Part shown: positions 24,009 through 36,910 of the stretch, in pieces
Position numbering within the stretch: position 1 is the stretch's first letter
Layout: every line of letters begins with the position of its first letter
Source: Azadirachta indica
Lineage: Eukaryota > Streptophyta > Magnoliopsida > Sapindales > Meliaceae
Reading direction: 5' to 3'
Assembly (NCBI GenBank): GCA_022749755.1
Contig: CM040445.1
Location: 16,265,182 to 16,329,181, forward strand
DNA length: 64,000 nucleotides
Program-made: the position numbers and the translations under genes
The notes under the pieces: generated by a model
Seen by the model: the letters and a program-made list of their open reading frames with translations, nothing else
Databases searched by the model: none
Told to the model about the DNA's origin: nothing

Positions 24009-27000
24009 AATTCCAATCCTCTTCTTTTCCCGTGAAAATATATACATACAGTTGAGAAAATTTAACTTTCTAAGAAACCCATTTGATCAAAGATTATGAA
24101 ACCTTGAACAGATTAAAGAAATGAACTGAGAAGCTCAAAAATGATATATATTGAACTAACGATATTGAATTAAGCACAAGCCTGCGCAGCGCAAATAGAC
24201 CAGAACAGAGACGAAACCAAACTTTGAACAAGAAATTAATGCTTAATTAATTATTTAACAGCCTAATATATGAATATTATTTTGTAATTTTTACAATAGT
24301 TTAAGAATTTAAATGTTAACAGTAAATTAATTCGAATTAAATAATTCTAAAAACAAGTCAATTAGTCTGCGTGCATGTTTTACAACTAGAAATTAAGGCG
24401 TCTTGTTGAGGGAAGCCGCCCATGTTGACCAGCTTGAACCCATTGGCTGGGTTGGACTGAAAAATAAGAATTGGGTTCACGTTTCATTTCTAGAAATTAT
24501 TTTAATTTTATATTTAATTTCAAATTAAAAAAAAAAAATAAAAGGTATAACAATAGTCACAGTCTTGTTGTTAATACAAAATATTATAAATAGGAATCTC
24601 CGGCCGACCAAGAAACAGCATAAAATGAACATAGTTTTTTCTTACTTGGATAACTTGTCTTCAAATAAAATTTGTTTGCTTTGACCACACTTGAAAGCTA
24701 CATCACCAGAATATTTATGATCTAATAATATTTATGTCTTTAAATTTTAAAAAATAACATATTATGGCATAATGTTTCCATTTTTGACATTTTAGTCATT
24801 TCCTTTTTTTGCTATTTTAACTTCTTGTCGGTAGTTAGTTGACACTAAAATAGTAGGCATGGTAATTTGGATCATAACAAGATTATTTAATATGAATTTA
24901 ATTCAATTAAATAAGTGTAGGTTTGAAAGAATTGACACGAAAAATAATCGTATCGTATTTGTATCACATATTTAATAATCTTGTCGTTGTGTTTGATTTT
25001 TCTCACTCGCTTGTTCATTTAAAATATGTTTATGATTTATTTAAAATTATTATTAATTTTTATTTTATTTATAAAAAATTTAAAATAAAAAAATATTTAT
25101 ACTATCCTATCCAAATTTAATGTCTAAACAAACTTAATATATAAATATAAGAAAAATATCAAAAAAATAAAACGTTAAAAATTCTAATGTTGTTTAATCA
25201 TGGTTATATAAATATATATGTTTAAATTAATAATCATATCTAAATAAATCATGTTTTGATATAAATATGATTTGTTTAAACACGATTAACAAACGAACCA
25301 TATCTGTATTTAAATTTTTTACACAATCAATAAAAGAATCAAATTTATATTGACTAAAAATTTTGTTGTAGTTATCAAGACATGACATAAATATTAGTGC
25401 TTTATACAAATTGTCATTCTTATAACATAAGAACTAAACTGTTAAAATTAACAAAACTGTGAACAATTGGTCATTTAATCAATGTTTAGGGATGAATATG
25501 CTTTCATGTTACAAATTGCAATCACAATTTTTTTACTGTTTTTACCTTAATTATAATCCAACGATATTCAAGCAAATTTGTATAATTACTGTAAAAGGAA
25601 AAAAGAATTGTCAATCTTTTTAATATAATGACACATTTATCGATTATTTGATTTTTGTCCTCATATTTCATGAGTATAATATATTTCAAAATTATTTAAA
25701 ACTACAAAAAAATATTAAAAACTCATTTAACAACCATTATTTCGTTGCCTTCGGGAAATAATAGTTAGAACTAATGGTAAAATGTGCTCCATCGTGTATA
25801 GAATGAACTTGTAAAATTATATTTTTATCCTTCTAATTTCAACAAATTTACATGACACATGAAAAAAAAAAATTTACATGTAATACTATGATAGTAATTT
25901 GACAATTATGATATGAAGGTAATTTGACAAAGAGTCATGTTACTGTACAGCAGATATATAATATATGCTTAAAAGGTGGGGATTTTTTAATGTTATTTAT
26001 GAATTATCTCTACTTTACATTGACAATTGACTTTTTTTTTTTGCAATCTAATAATTTAACCCTGTCCTTTGACAAATATACTCTAAAAAGTTATTAAAAA
26101 AATATATAATTTTTAAAATTTATGTAATGCTAGTGACTTGAAAAATGCTTACAACAATGATGTTATATTTCATGATAGTGTTGTGTGTAATGGCAGAGAT
26201 AGGTCAAGGAGCCGAAGTAATATATAACAATGTAATCTAAAAGGGAAATTGATAATTTATATAAAAGAAATTTCAAAATATTTATAGGGTTTGTAATCCC
26301 CTGTAAGCCCTTACAGGACTCTACCATTCGTTAGGTGTACCATATAATTATAAGATAGTTTAAAACTATGTCGTTATCTTTGGACATTAGGGCAAAAATT
26401 AGGTAGTTACCACATATTTATATAAAAACAAAAAGTTTCTGTTTACCAATCATAAGTGATCGCTATGTTTTATTTTTTTTAAAATGATAATTTTAATAAT
26501 AAAATTATTATTATTAAAGCTGAACATAAGCAATTTAAAGTTTAGATATATTTTTTTTACTATTATAAGTTTATTTGTTATGTAAAATTTACCTGTAATT
26601 GACGAAAATTTTATTAGTAATATTGGAAAGATACAGACGCTATTATAATAACATGTCCAACAATTAGAAGTCTAAACTCAATAAGAAAAAATTTTATGCA
26701 AAAATTTTTAAAAGACAAACTCACGTGTAATAGAAAATTCTACCCACTGATTCGAACTCACCCCACCATTGATTGTGTTACACATCTAAATTGATTTACA
26801 TTGTTGGCTCATCTAAGTGTCCTAGTCATTGACCAATTGATGATGCTGTTATGTTGTGCCAATTTATACTATAAATAAAAGTAACTCAAATTATACAAAC
26901 AAATACACACCAACAAAATATGTGGTTGTATACATACATACATACATACATACATACATACATAAATACATACATATCTATATATCATGAGTTAATAATA

Positions 27001-27654
27001 ATCTCTTAATTTTATATATTATTTTATATTTATTTAATTTTAAGATTAAAATTAAATTTAATTAATATATAATAAATATATAATTAATATATATGTGAAA
27101 TACAGTCACAATTATATATAAAAAATTTATTAATTGAATAATATATAAATAATATAAAATATTGTATAAAATATATGAGATTATTGAAGCTTCCTCTATA
27201 ATTGGTCAAAAAGGATAGCGATGTCTTTTGCTTATTTCAACGTTGTTATCTTTGTAGAGCTAATCAATTCGAGGACACTTGTCAACATCTGGCGGCGGTC
27301 TTGGATTCGCATTATCAACAACCACGATTTGATTTCATTGTATTTGTATCATGTGATGAAAGTCAAACATTCCATTGTTAGTTGTACCTGTGGGTGTAAT
27401 CAGATTATGTGCTTATTTATTCTATTTAAAAATAATTTTATTTAAATAATATTTAAATAATCTTAATTTTTATTTTTTAAGTATATTCAATATTTTCAAG
27501 TCACAATATCTGTAATTTTAAAATGGTGGCATTTATAAACCTAAATAAAAAAAATAAAATTATGACTGGGGATACCAAATAAACCAGTGGGTAGAATAAT
27601 TTATGTTTTGGATTTATATATACTCATATTGCTTTTATAATTAAAATTGAAATT
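24009..27654. other. Long AT-rich intergenic region, no gene seen
   Basis: The first 200 bases hold the 5' leader and promoter of the receptor kinase. Beyond that I see only short frames without family resemblance (24923-25120, 25227-25409, 27221-27445) and low-complexity A+T. About 24780-25500 contains ACATTTTAGTCA and, inverted further on, AAACATTGATTAAATGACC. This could be a decayed MITE, but the ends are too diverged to call. Confidence 0.45.
26931..26974. repeat. (ATAC)n microsatellite
   Basis: Tetranucleotide ATAC/CATA run of about ten units with one interruption (AATA) near its end. Confidence 0.9.
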
Positions 27655-28437
27655 TTTATTATTTGAGTTCTTGTTGATTGTAAAAATAAATTTAAAAAAT
27701 AAAAAATTTTTTAAAAATATATAATTTAAGTCTCTAAAATTTTAAAATTACATATCTTAAATTCTTCTTACTATTTTTCTTTTAAAATCCTTAATTAATT
27801 TTGACCGTTAAAAATAACTACAGTAAATGTTAACAAATGTTTAAAAAAGTTATTTTACCCCTAAAATCATTTTAGCGGGTTAAAGTCTGTTCTGATCTTT
27901 ATATTTTAAGCTATATTTTAAATATTATTATTAGACAATATGTTAATTATACTCAACATTTTTATCACCAATTTTTTAAATTAAAATAAAATAATTTGTC
28001 CGATATTTAAATAAGATATTTTTTACTATATATATAATACATTATGCAATATTTTTATATTATTAAATAATTATTTTATTTTAAAAACAAATCATTTTAT
28101 TTTAACTTTTAAAAATTAGTAATAAAAATATTAAGTATGATTAATATATTGTCTAGCAACAAAATTTAAAAAATAATTTAAGATATGAAGGTTAAAATAG
28201 ATTTTTAACCATTAAATTGATTTTTAAAGGTAAAATAGTCTTTTTGAATGTTTGCTAGCATTTGTAAGAATTATTTTAATAGTTAAAGTTAGTTAAAGAC
28301 TTGAATGAAATAAAAAGAAAGGAAGGAAGATTTAAGTTATGTAATTTTAAAATTTTGAGGACTTAAGTTATATATTTTTAAAACTTATTGTTTGTAATTT
28401 CTTTCCTGAAAGAATAAGGACTCAAATAATAATAACC
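27655..28437. mobile_element. Fold-back element with arms of about 310 bp
   Basis: The sequence from about 27655 to 27985 is repeated in inverse at about 28105-28437. Shared landmarks are TTATTATTTGAGT at each outer end, TTTTAAAATTACAT, ATTTTACC and TAGACAATAT near the centre. The arms have many substitutions, so it is old. The flanks TTGAAATTT and TTGAATTTG could be a worn 9-bp target duplication, which would make it a Mutator-type MITE. No coding capacity. Confidence 0.65.
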
Positions 28438-30149
28438 CTTGAATTTGAAAAAGATTTTATTTAATAACAAAATTATGAATACATTTCAATATCTAAATTT
28501 AAATAGTTTTTCTTTTGTCTAAAATATATTTATGAAAAAATATACAAAAAAAAGTAATTATGTTTAAAAATACTTTACTTTACATTACTTTTTGAGTGTA
28601 AGGTGTAAATATAATTCAATTTCAATCATTAAATGTTTTAAAGGTATTGTTTAAGTTAAAGTGTGAAATCTGAATAGATCCTTTAATTATAATAAATCAA
28701 AAATAGGCTTATAAAATTTAGGAACAAGTTTCTTAAAATTTAATCTATTGAACTAATTAATGCTAATCATTTGAAAAAAATCTATTAAAGTCCTATATTA
28801 TTCTTAAGATTTAGTCTATTGAACTAATTAATCCTAATAGTTTGAAAAAATCTATTAAAATCTTATTTTACTAAAAATGAAGATTATACTTTTATTTAAT
28901 GGTAATTAATTAAGAATTTTTTAAAACCCCTAATAATAATGAGGAGAAGAAGAAGAAGAAGAAGAAGAAGTATTGTTTTATTAATGTGTTATAAAATTAT
29001 ATTATTATTTATTTTATTTATGTATTTTAGATAAATATATTTTATATTTTATCAAATTTTAAGGATTTAACAATTATTTTTAAAAATAACTATTATTATA
29101 TAGGCATATAATTATCATTTTATAATAAATTAGGAGTTTAAAGATTATTTTGAAACTATTACTAATAATTAGTCCCATAAATCAAAACTTAAGGACTTGC
29201 AAGTTTTTTACCCTAAAATTTATTTATTTCTTTATATATAAAGTTTATCTTAATTATTTATAAATATACGAGAACTAAAATGACTAATTTTTAAATATTT
29301 ATATTCACACGTGATAAGTAAAAATAAATATATTATTTAAAATTATTCATGTTTATTCATATTATAGATCTATCTAAATTTGATATGAAAACAAACAGGT
29401 TAGTCAAAAAGTGAAAAAGAGTTCCATATTTAATTTTTCTAATTATTTAATTAATTAAGAATCTCTCTTCACGCTTTTATTTGCTTCACATTCAAGTATT
29501 CAAAGCCAAGTTAGAATAGCTATGTGGTAGCGATAATGAACACGCAACTAATAGATTCACCAAACCCTTATTAATTTAACATTAAAATTAATTTGTGTAA
29601 TACTATTAAAGGAAAAAAAAGATTGTGACAATAAATAATACTATAATTTATTAATAAAGATATAACATTTTTATATTAATTAATAAAAAAATATATAAAG
29701 TTTTTATATAAATTAAAGTATAAATTGACATCTATGATAATATTAATTGATAAAATATAAAATTAATGCAATTATATAAAATATATTTAATAAAATTGAC
29801 GCAATTAATAAAAATAAATAACATATTTTTATATTTATGATGTTATTTATTAAAGTTATTATTTAATAAATTAATACTTTGAGGTATTATTAATTCATAT
29901 CCTGATTTCGTTTGATTAAATTATGTGGTAGATTCACGTGAGTAGAACTATTAATAGGCCGATGTTGACAAATTAATCCCTAATATATTATAAATCTTGG
30001 TCAAAATTTCAACTTAATTAATCTCAATTTCATTTAATAGAATTTATATATAAGTCAACATAAACTGCTCCGTCTGATCATATGCAAATATTCATTTTGA
30101 CCATTTTATTATTTATTACTAATAAATCATATAAAATTTAATTTATTAA
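28438..30149. other. AT-rich intergenic DNA
   Basis: No gene seen. A stretch of about 70-80 bp (TTTAGTCTATTGAACTAATTAAT...) is tandemly repeated at about 28733-28866. The rest is low-complexity A+T up to the start of the duplicated block. Confidence 0.45.
28944..28970. repeat. (GAA)n microsatellite
   Basis: Nine units of GAA/AAG without interruption. Confidence 0.9.
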
Positions 30150-30821
30150 TCTGATTAGTTGTAATAATTTTAAAAATAGTTCTTAAAGTATCATTTTTTA
30201 AAAAATAACAATTATAACTTTATTTAATGGTATATAATGAAAAAAAAATTATTTTTCAACTTTTAAATACAAATAAATATCATAGCAATAAGAAGTTATT
30301 TTACATATAAAATAACAATATTATTTATTTTATTGATGTACTTTAAATGAATATGATGTATTTTATTAAATTTTAGGATTATAATCATTTTTTTTTTAAT
30401 AAATTATAATTTTAATGATTATTTTAAAAATTACTACGATTGATAAGTCTAATATGTTTTGCCAGTTGCGCTGATTAGTCCAATGATTTTAAGTATACTC
30501 ATTATAAATTAATAAATATTATGTTATTAATGTGCTACAAAATAATATTACTATTTATTTCATTAATTTGTTTTAAATTAATGTATTAGATTTTATGAAA
30601 ATTTAAAGATTTTTAATAGTTGTTTTTGTTAAATAACTATTTTTAATATAAGAGTATAACGGTCATTTTTGATACATAGAAACTTTAATGAGTATTTTTT
30701 AAATTATTATAATTAATTAGTCCAATTGACCGAATTTTAAAAATTAATAAATCTTTTTCCTAATTTATAATAATTTTTCAGTTACTATAGAATATATAGC
30801 ATTCTTGGCCCCACACGTGGA

Positions 30822-30898
30822 AGAAAAAATTGCATTGAAAATTTTTCTTCTTGCCCACACGGTGGGCAAGAAGAAAAATTTTCAATGCAATTTTTTCT
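30822..30898. repeat. Perfect 37-bp-arm palindrome
   Basis: Arms 30822-30858 and 30862-30898 pair perfectly around a 3-base loop (ACG). The stem tip is GCCCAC/GTGGGC. Units B, C and D have at this place only a short hairpin around CCACGTGTGG (near 37425, 44827 and 55715), so the left arm of A is an extra inverted copy of the right arm. Confidence 0.9.
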
Positions 30899-32098
30899 CC
30901 CACTTTATCCATCTATGCTAACTATAGTTTAAATGTTTGACTAATTAATTAATATATTAAGAAACAATGCATGAATTTCTAAGACTTGATCCATTAAACT
31001 CTTTTTGTGATTGCGATTGAAATGCAATAAATAACTTATTTTATAATTTTTGATTAAATTTGTCTTCAGGATAAAATTTTTTTTAAGCTATTTATTCCAT
31101 AATGGGTGAGTTTGTTTGCACCTTAATATAATCTACTTTGAACACTTTTTTATTTGCATATTTATTTAAGTAAATTTAAAAATTTATATTTACTTAATAA
31201 ACACTTATAAATTCCTAAATGATCTTTAATTAAAATTTTTTTCATTATTCATCTTATTTTACAATTATAAAAATATCTATCACAACAAAATATAGTTTAT
31301 TTTTAAAATATAAATTCTAAAATTAGATAAAAATTATAGAAGTAACAATTTTTAACAAAGAACAAGTTCCCTATATCATTTGCATATAGTTTTGTACAAA
31401 TTATTAAAATTCTTTCAGTTCATCATATTATGTAGTTATAAATTTTATTTTACATTGATTTCTTTCTTCATAAGTTGATGATTGTAAAAGAAAAGAATTT
31501 GATGAATTAATTTTGATACTACATATAAAAAGTTTAGGATTTAAGTAATACAATTGTACATTGAATGAGTGTGTTTTATGGGTGCGAGGAATAAATTATT
31601 TTGTTTAGTTAGCTAAACTAACTTTAAAATAAAACGTATTATCACATTTTTCGCATGATATTTGAACTTGTATAGAAAGAAAGAATAGAGATTGTATCAC
31701 TTTTTGTTATATTGTTAGTTTACTAAGAGGATTTTTCTAGTAGAAGAAAAGAATTTTTTTAATTTTCAAAACTTTTTCAAACCGCGTAATAAAAATTGAA
31801 AAGGCCTTTTAACATTAAAAAAAATATTTTAAATAATGAAAAAACTAAACCAATTAAACATGCACTAAATTACCTAATCCTATCTAATTTTTAGTGAATA
31901 TAATGAATTAAAAGAATAAATTGATTGAAAAATTTTAAGTTTCTGCACAATAAATTGGATTGTAAATTTACATTATCAAAATCTGTCAGAATATGATCCA
32001 ATATGCTAATAGTGATATAATATTACTCTTAAATAAAAATAATTATTTTATAATGTATGAATTTGTAAAATATACATACACGTTGAACTAACCTGCTT

Positions 32099-32337
32099 CC
32101 CCCTCAACTTCCATTTTCTTTTTCCTTTGGTCTTTAGTCTTTTCTTTTTTTCTTTTTTATGATTAATATATTTTATTTTGTAATATATTAATCCTTTTTT
32201 GGATTAAAATGAGCTAGCCTCCTTGTCCCTTGACTTCCCATTTTCTTTTTTCTCTGGTCTTTAGTCTTTTTTTTTTCTTCTAGTTATCAATATCTTTTAT
32301 TTGTAACATATTAATCCTTTTTCAAATTAAAATAAAA
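32099..32337. repeat. Tandem duplication of a pyrimidine-rich segment
   Basis: About 125 bp with CATTTTCTTTTTCCTTTGGT and CTTTAGTCTTTTC is repeated at once (about 32099-32223 and 32224-32337), also in units B and C. The left edge of the inverted duplication D coincides with the end of the second repeat. Confidence 0.75.
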
Positions 32338-32824
32338 TTATATGGCAATCTTAGGTGAAAGTTTATAAATTTAACATTGTATTCTTGTCTACTTATATTG
32401 ATTAATTTTACCATTTTTCTATTTTTGATTTTTTAAAATCTTAATTATAATTATTTGTTAAAAATTTTAACATAAGTAGCCTATGAACTTTCATCATTTT
32501 AGGAATGAATGTGCATTATACAATTTTTGATAGTTGGTTATATATTTTGATAGTTTTTTCATGGTTTCTATGATGGATAAAGCCTATAAATGCTAGCACT
32601 TCCTTGGTTAGGTCCTTAAGACAATATTTTCTATTTAGTTAATATAAACCATTGTATAGAGAATTGTGTAAAGTTTAGAATAACTGTAAACCATAAACCT
32701 TCATCATCAGATTGTAAAAGACATCAATAACAGAAAGTATGATTTTAGAGTTTAATTTCGCATTTGATCTATATGCTATTACGATTATTAAAACATGTTT
32801 AGATACTATTTAAGCCCTAAAATG

Positions 32825-32838
32825 TAGGATCAAAGCCA
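32825..32838 (+). other. Primer binding site-like sequence of Copia-1
   Basis: TAGGATCAAAGCCA matches the initiator-Met tRNA primer site TGGTATCAGAGCCA at 11 of 14 bases. The equivalents are at 40723-40736 (B), 48072-48085 (C, 12 of 14) and, inverted, 52423-52436 and 60214-60227 (D). This marks the end of the Copia-1 5' LTR, whose start I could not fix. Confidence 0.55.
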
Positions 32839-33044
32839 TTGTTATTGCCCTTTACTTTGATTTTGTGCAATTTGATAAATTTTAGTTTTACGCTTGAATA
32901 GTCTTTAGAAAATCAAATGTTGTTATCAAGCATTATTGATGAAAACTAACACTGGAAATTATTAGGAAATTGGATTACTAGCATTTGGGACTTAGAATCA
33001 ATGAATTTTGGTTTCCGTAGTTAAATAGAAAACCAAGTTGCTGG

Positions 33045-33230
33045 AGGTTGATTCATGTGACATGTCATCTGCTATATGTGAAATAGAATGACTTGTCGTT
33101 GGCTGCATGACATTGTATGACTTATCATGTTCTCTATTTTCAATAGTATGACATGTTGTCTTCTACATGACGTGGTATGACATGTCGTTTTTTGTATTTG
33201 AAATAGTATGACATCTTGTTTGATATATGT
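33045..33230. repeat. Imperfect minisatellite in the Copia-1 leader
   Basis: Four to five imperfect units of about 40-50 bp with the core GTATGACATGTCGTT alternating with AAATAGTATGACAT. It also occurs at about 40960-41130 (B), 50345-50530 (C), 52080-52210 and 59810-60000 (D, inverted; the first of these has lost units). Confidence 0.7.
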
Positions 33231-33568
33231 TGAAATAGCTAGTAATATGCATCTTATTTAATTATTTTTTATACATAAAATTAAAATTATGTCTTATCGT
33301 TGCATACAATTTATATGAATAATTTTTGTGATTAAAATTAAATGTCTACTAATCCATATCATTTTAATTATTAAATGTTAGCTACAATAGTTTTAATTAT
33401 ACAAAATTATGTATAAGAAACTGACATTAATTATGATTAATCATATTTAATATAATAAATTTTATCCCAAAGGAAATTTTATTATATTTATATTATTAAT
33501 TAATATAAAATATCAAATTATTTTCTTAATTACCCATAAAATTAGGAAAATGAATATAATTTGGTAAT

Positions 33569-33569
<1 letters not shown>

Positions 33570-33600
<31 letters not shown>

Positions 33601-33613
33601 CGCGCGCGCGCGC
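33570..33613. repeat. Alternating purine-pyrimidine tract (TA)n(TG)n(CG)n
   Basis: An uninterrupted run of alternating purines and pyrimidines that passes from TA to TG to CG. The CG part is absent or eroded in the other units (41489-41530, 50890-50918). Confidence 0.85.
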
Positions 33614-33762
33614 TTGAATTAGAACTTTAGCCAACAAACAAATTTTATGTCTATTAATTCATATTTTACAACATAATTATAATTGTAAAACATGATATCT
33701 ATCTATTAGCCTTTAATTTTGTAATATATAAGCATATAGTCATAAAATCTGCAAATTTTTCT

Positions 33763-35582
33763 AATATCAAATTTGACATTCCCAAGTTGAAAGGTGATAA
33801 CTATAAGGTATCGAAACAAAGAATTTTCTTTCATTTAGGGTAGATGGACATTGATTATATTATACGAAAAGACGAATAAACTGTTATCAAAACTAAGGGT
33901 GGGCACGGTTTGGAATTTTGAAAAACTGGATCGAACCCAACCCGAAAATTTCTGATCTCAAATTTTTTAGGCCGGATCAGACCGAATAGGAAGAAAAATC
34001 TAGAATGGACCAGACTGATTATATATTAGAACCGAATTAAAATCGGATTGATCGGTTTGGTTTTTGAGTCGGTTTGGTTTTTGAATAAATTTATTATTTT
34101 TTTTAAAGTTTTAAAGTGTATTAAACGACGTTATTTTATAAAAATACAATAAAATGTTGTCGTTTAGATGAAAAAAATATTAAAAAATAATATTTCTTGT
34201 CTAGTACAAGTTTTTTAGACTAAAACCGAAACTGAACCGAAAATTTTAGATTTTTATTTTACCAACCGAAATTAAATTGAATTGTATAAAATACTGGACT
34301 AAACCTGTAAATTCTAGTCCGATTCGGTTCGGGCCGATTTTTCTGCCCATTCCTAATTGAAACTAGTACTCAAGTTCAAATTGTTCCTTATGAATGATGA
34401 GAGCGATTTAAATCGTTTAAGTATGATATTTATAAAGACCAAAATTTCTACCAGTACTTACATTTCAGTCGATTGACAGGATAATGTCAAGGCATTATTG
34501 AAGGGCATTGATGAATTATTTGAGACTTCAAATAAGGTACTTAACAGCACCCAAATTATGAAGTTTTCATCTATAAAACTTACTAGCTTTAGAGGTGTGC
34601 ATGAGCACATCATGCAAATAAGGGACGTTGCAGCTTGGTTAATAGCTCTTGAGGCTAAAATGTTTGAGTCTTTCTTTGTGCACTACATATTGAACACTTT
34701 ACCATAACAATATGGATCGTTTAAAAATCTCCTATAACACACATCAGAATAAATATCAATTAATGAACTATTGTATGTTTACAAGGAAGAGAGGCCGTCA
34801 AAGGAATTAGGTGAAAATGCATATATGACAACATAAGAGAATAATAAAGGCAAGCCAAATAGAAAGGAAAAGGTAAAATACCTCCTTTAGTTGAAATAAA
34901 AAAAGAATCCAAGTGTTTTTTCTACAAGAAAAAAGGACATATGAAGAAAGATTGTTCCAAGTTTCAGAAGTGGCTTAAGAAGAAAGGTAATTCAATCTCA
35001 TTTGTTTGTTATGAATATAATACAGTTGAAGCTAGTCATAACACATAGGGGATTGATTCTAGTTCTACAATCCATTTTACGAATACCTTGCAGGTTATGC
35101 AAGACCTACGGAAGCCAGTGGGAAATAAGCAGTGTATCTATTCAAGAAATAATATGTGTTCACATGTGAAGGTAATTGAAATATGCAGTTTGATTTTAAG
35201 TAGTGGCTTTATTTTAAACTTTTTATATTCCAACTTTTCCTACAAATTTGATTTCAGTTTGAAAACTTGTACTATTTGGATATTCCTTTAATTTTTCAGA
35301 TATATATTTTAATTTATTTTACAAATCTAATCTTGTTGGGAATGACATATAGTCTAATGGTCTTTTTTGTATTAATTTATAAAACAATGCCTCTTATGAT
35401 GTGATGCATGTTCAAGCTAGTATTAAACAATCTGTTATGAATGAAAATTCCTACTTGTTATGGCACCAAAGATTATTACATATCTCTACAGAAAGAATTA
35501 AAATATTACTAAATAATAGAGTACTTAATACTTTCGATTTTATTGATTGTAATACTTGTTTGGAATACGTAAAGGGAAAGTA
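33763..35582 (+). pseudogene. Copia-1 gag to GAG-pre-integrase, unit A, degenerate
   Basis: The broken translation begins with KFDIPKLKGDNYKVSKQRI and RKDE, the start of a Copia gag. It continues through the KGIDELFETSNKVLNSTQIM region (near 34498), a zinc-knuckle remnant near 34910-34960, a protease-like DSSSTIHFTNT (near 35053) and a GAG-pre-integrase piece LLWHQRLLHISTERIKIL ending CLEYVKGK (35401-35582). Stops and frameshifts are frequent and a 462-bp MITE sits in it. The integrase, reverse transcriptase and RNase H are missing, because Copia-2 follows at once. Confidence 0.8.
33894..34355. mobile_element. hAT-type MITE, 462 bp, in Copia-1 gag
   Basis: The ends are TAAGGGTGGGCACGG and, inverted, TAGGAATGGGCAGAA. 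It is flanked by ATCAAAAC (33886-33893) and ATTGAAAC (34356-34363). The uninterrupted site ATTGAAAC is seen in unit C at 51194-51201, so this is an 8-bp target duplication with later mutations. The inside is rich in CGGTTYGGTTTT-type motifs. The same insertion, shortened at one end, is in D (58744-59153) but not in B or C. Confidence 0.85.
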
Positions 35583-35585
35583 GAC

Positions 35586-35828
35586 TATTAGAAAATGTGG
35601 AGTAAATATTAATGTTTAATTATAGATTTGCATTGATTGTAAATTTTGTTTTTCTTGCTTTACTTAGTCCAATTATAGCTAGTAGAATAATTTGCATTAA
35701 TTGTAAAGATACAATAGCTAGTTACCTAGTTTAGTGGAATAAAAAGTCTAACTTTTCTTTGTATAAATTTGATGTATCTACTACAATAAGAAGTAAGTTC
35801 CTTTTGCTCTAAACTGTGAAATTCTACA
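35586..35828 (+). mobile_element. Copia-2 5' LTR, unit A, with primer site
   Basis: A 243-bp LTR starting TATTAGAAAATGTGG (TGTTAGAAAATGTGG in unit B) and ending TTCTACA. It is followed directly by TAATATCAAAGTTAGGTT (35829-35846), a worn initiator-Met primer site. The only recognised partner sequence is the following gag. The LTR truncates Copia-1 after its GAG-pre-integrase, as a nested insertion would. Confidence 0.75.
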
Positions 35829-35964
35829 TAATATCAAAGTTAGGTTATTTCTAGCCTTTTGTTCCTTTTTTTTTTTTTGGGTTTATCTTACAGCTTTCAT
35901 TGCCTAATACTATTTTTCCTTCATTTAGCCTTAATTGTCATTACCCTAGAATACCCAATCAACA

Positions 35965-36910
35965 ATGTCTAAAATCTTAGAAAACTCAATTTCATCTTCT
36001 GCTACAAATCCTATTAGAATATCCACCAGCTTTGAAAAGTCTGCTCTCCAGTCATAATTGAAAAACTTAATGTTGAAAACTATTTCTCATAGTCTCGATT
36101 AGCTAAACTCTTCTTAAAAAGTCAGAAAAAAATGAAATATGTTCTTGGAGCAACTAAAGAATTGTAGGAATCAAACTCAAAATTTGAAACTTGGGATTCA
36201 AAAAATTCGACAATAATGTCATGGTTGTTGCATTCCATAAAACTAGAAATTGGAAAACCATTACTATACCTCTCTTTGTTAAGGCAGTATGGGATACCGT
36301 ATCAAAAACTTATTCTAAAGAAGGGAATGCATATCTTATTTATGAGTTGAAGAAAGCAATTCATAATTCAAAACAGCGTAACCAAATTGTTACAATTTAT
36401 TACAGTTCACTACAATAATATCATGGCTTTATGGCGAGATTTAGACTTATTTCAACACTTTAAAGTGGTAGTCACTAAGATGCAGCGTTGGTTGCTAAAA
36501 TGCTGGAACATGATTGAGTTTACAACTTTTTGGCAGGGTTAAAGACCAGAATTTGATGAGGCAAGAGGCATATTACTTAGTAAAGAGTCTATCCCTAGTC
36601 TTGACGATATTTTTTTCTTATATATGTGTTAAGGAAGATCACGTGAAAGTAATGATGGATTCAATTTCTCAAGAGATCTTGGCTTTAAAATCAAAGTAGA
36701 TGAAGAGTTTAGGAACTCTTAAAGACCTTGGCAATGAAAGAAACAAAGCAAGAAGGACACACGATGGTGTGATTATTGTGAAAGGTTGATACATAAAAAG
36801 GAGACATGCCGGAAGTTAAATGGGAAACCATCTCTCAATGATAAAGAAAAGACATATTTTTAGAAAGCTTTTCAAGGATCTATAGTGGAGGAACATGAAC
36901 TTGTGACAGA
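35965..36910 (+). pseudogene. Copia-2 gag, unit A, degenerate
   Basis: It starts near ATG 35965 (MSKILENSISSS). It holds the Copia gag signature around FVKAVWDTVSKTYSKEGNAY and YELKKAIHNSKQRNQ (36191-36418), then FLAGL, EFDEARG and a zinc-knuckle remnant with WKLNGKP-like text near 36810. Several stops and frameshifts. The homology stops at about 36940, where unit B begins; protease, integrase and reverse transcriptase are absent. Confidence 0.8.

Noticed and set aside
27221..27445. 74-residue plus-strand frame
   Set aside because: AT-rich flanks, no recognisable motif and no start context; probably chance.
33045..33230. Regularly spaced repeats resembling a CRISPR array
   Set aside because: The units are imperfect and contiguous without unique spacers; eukaryotic minisatellite in a retroelement leader.
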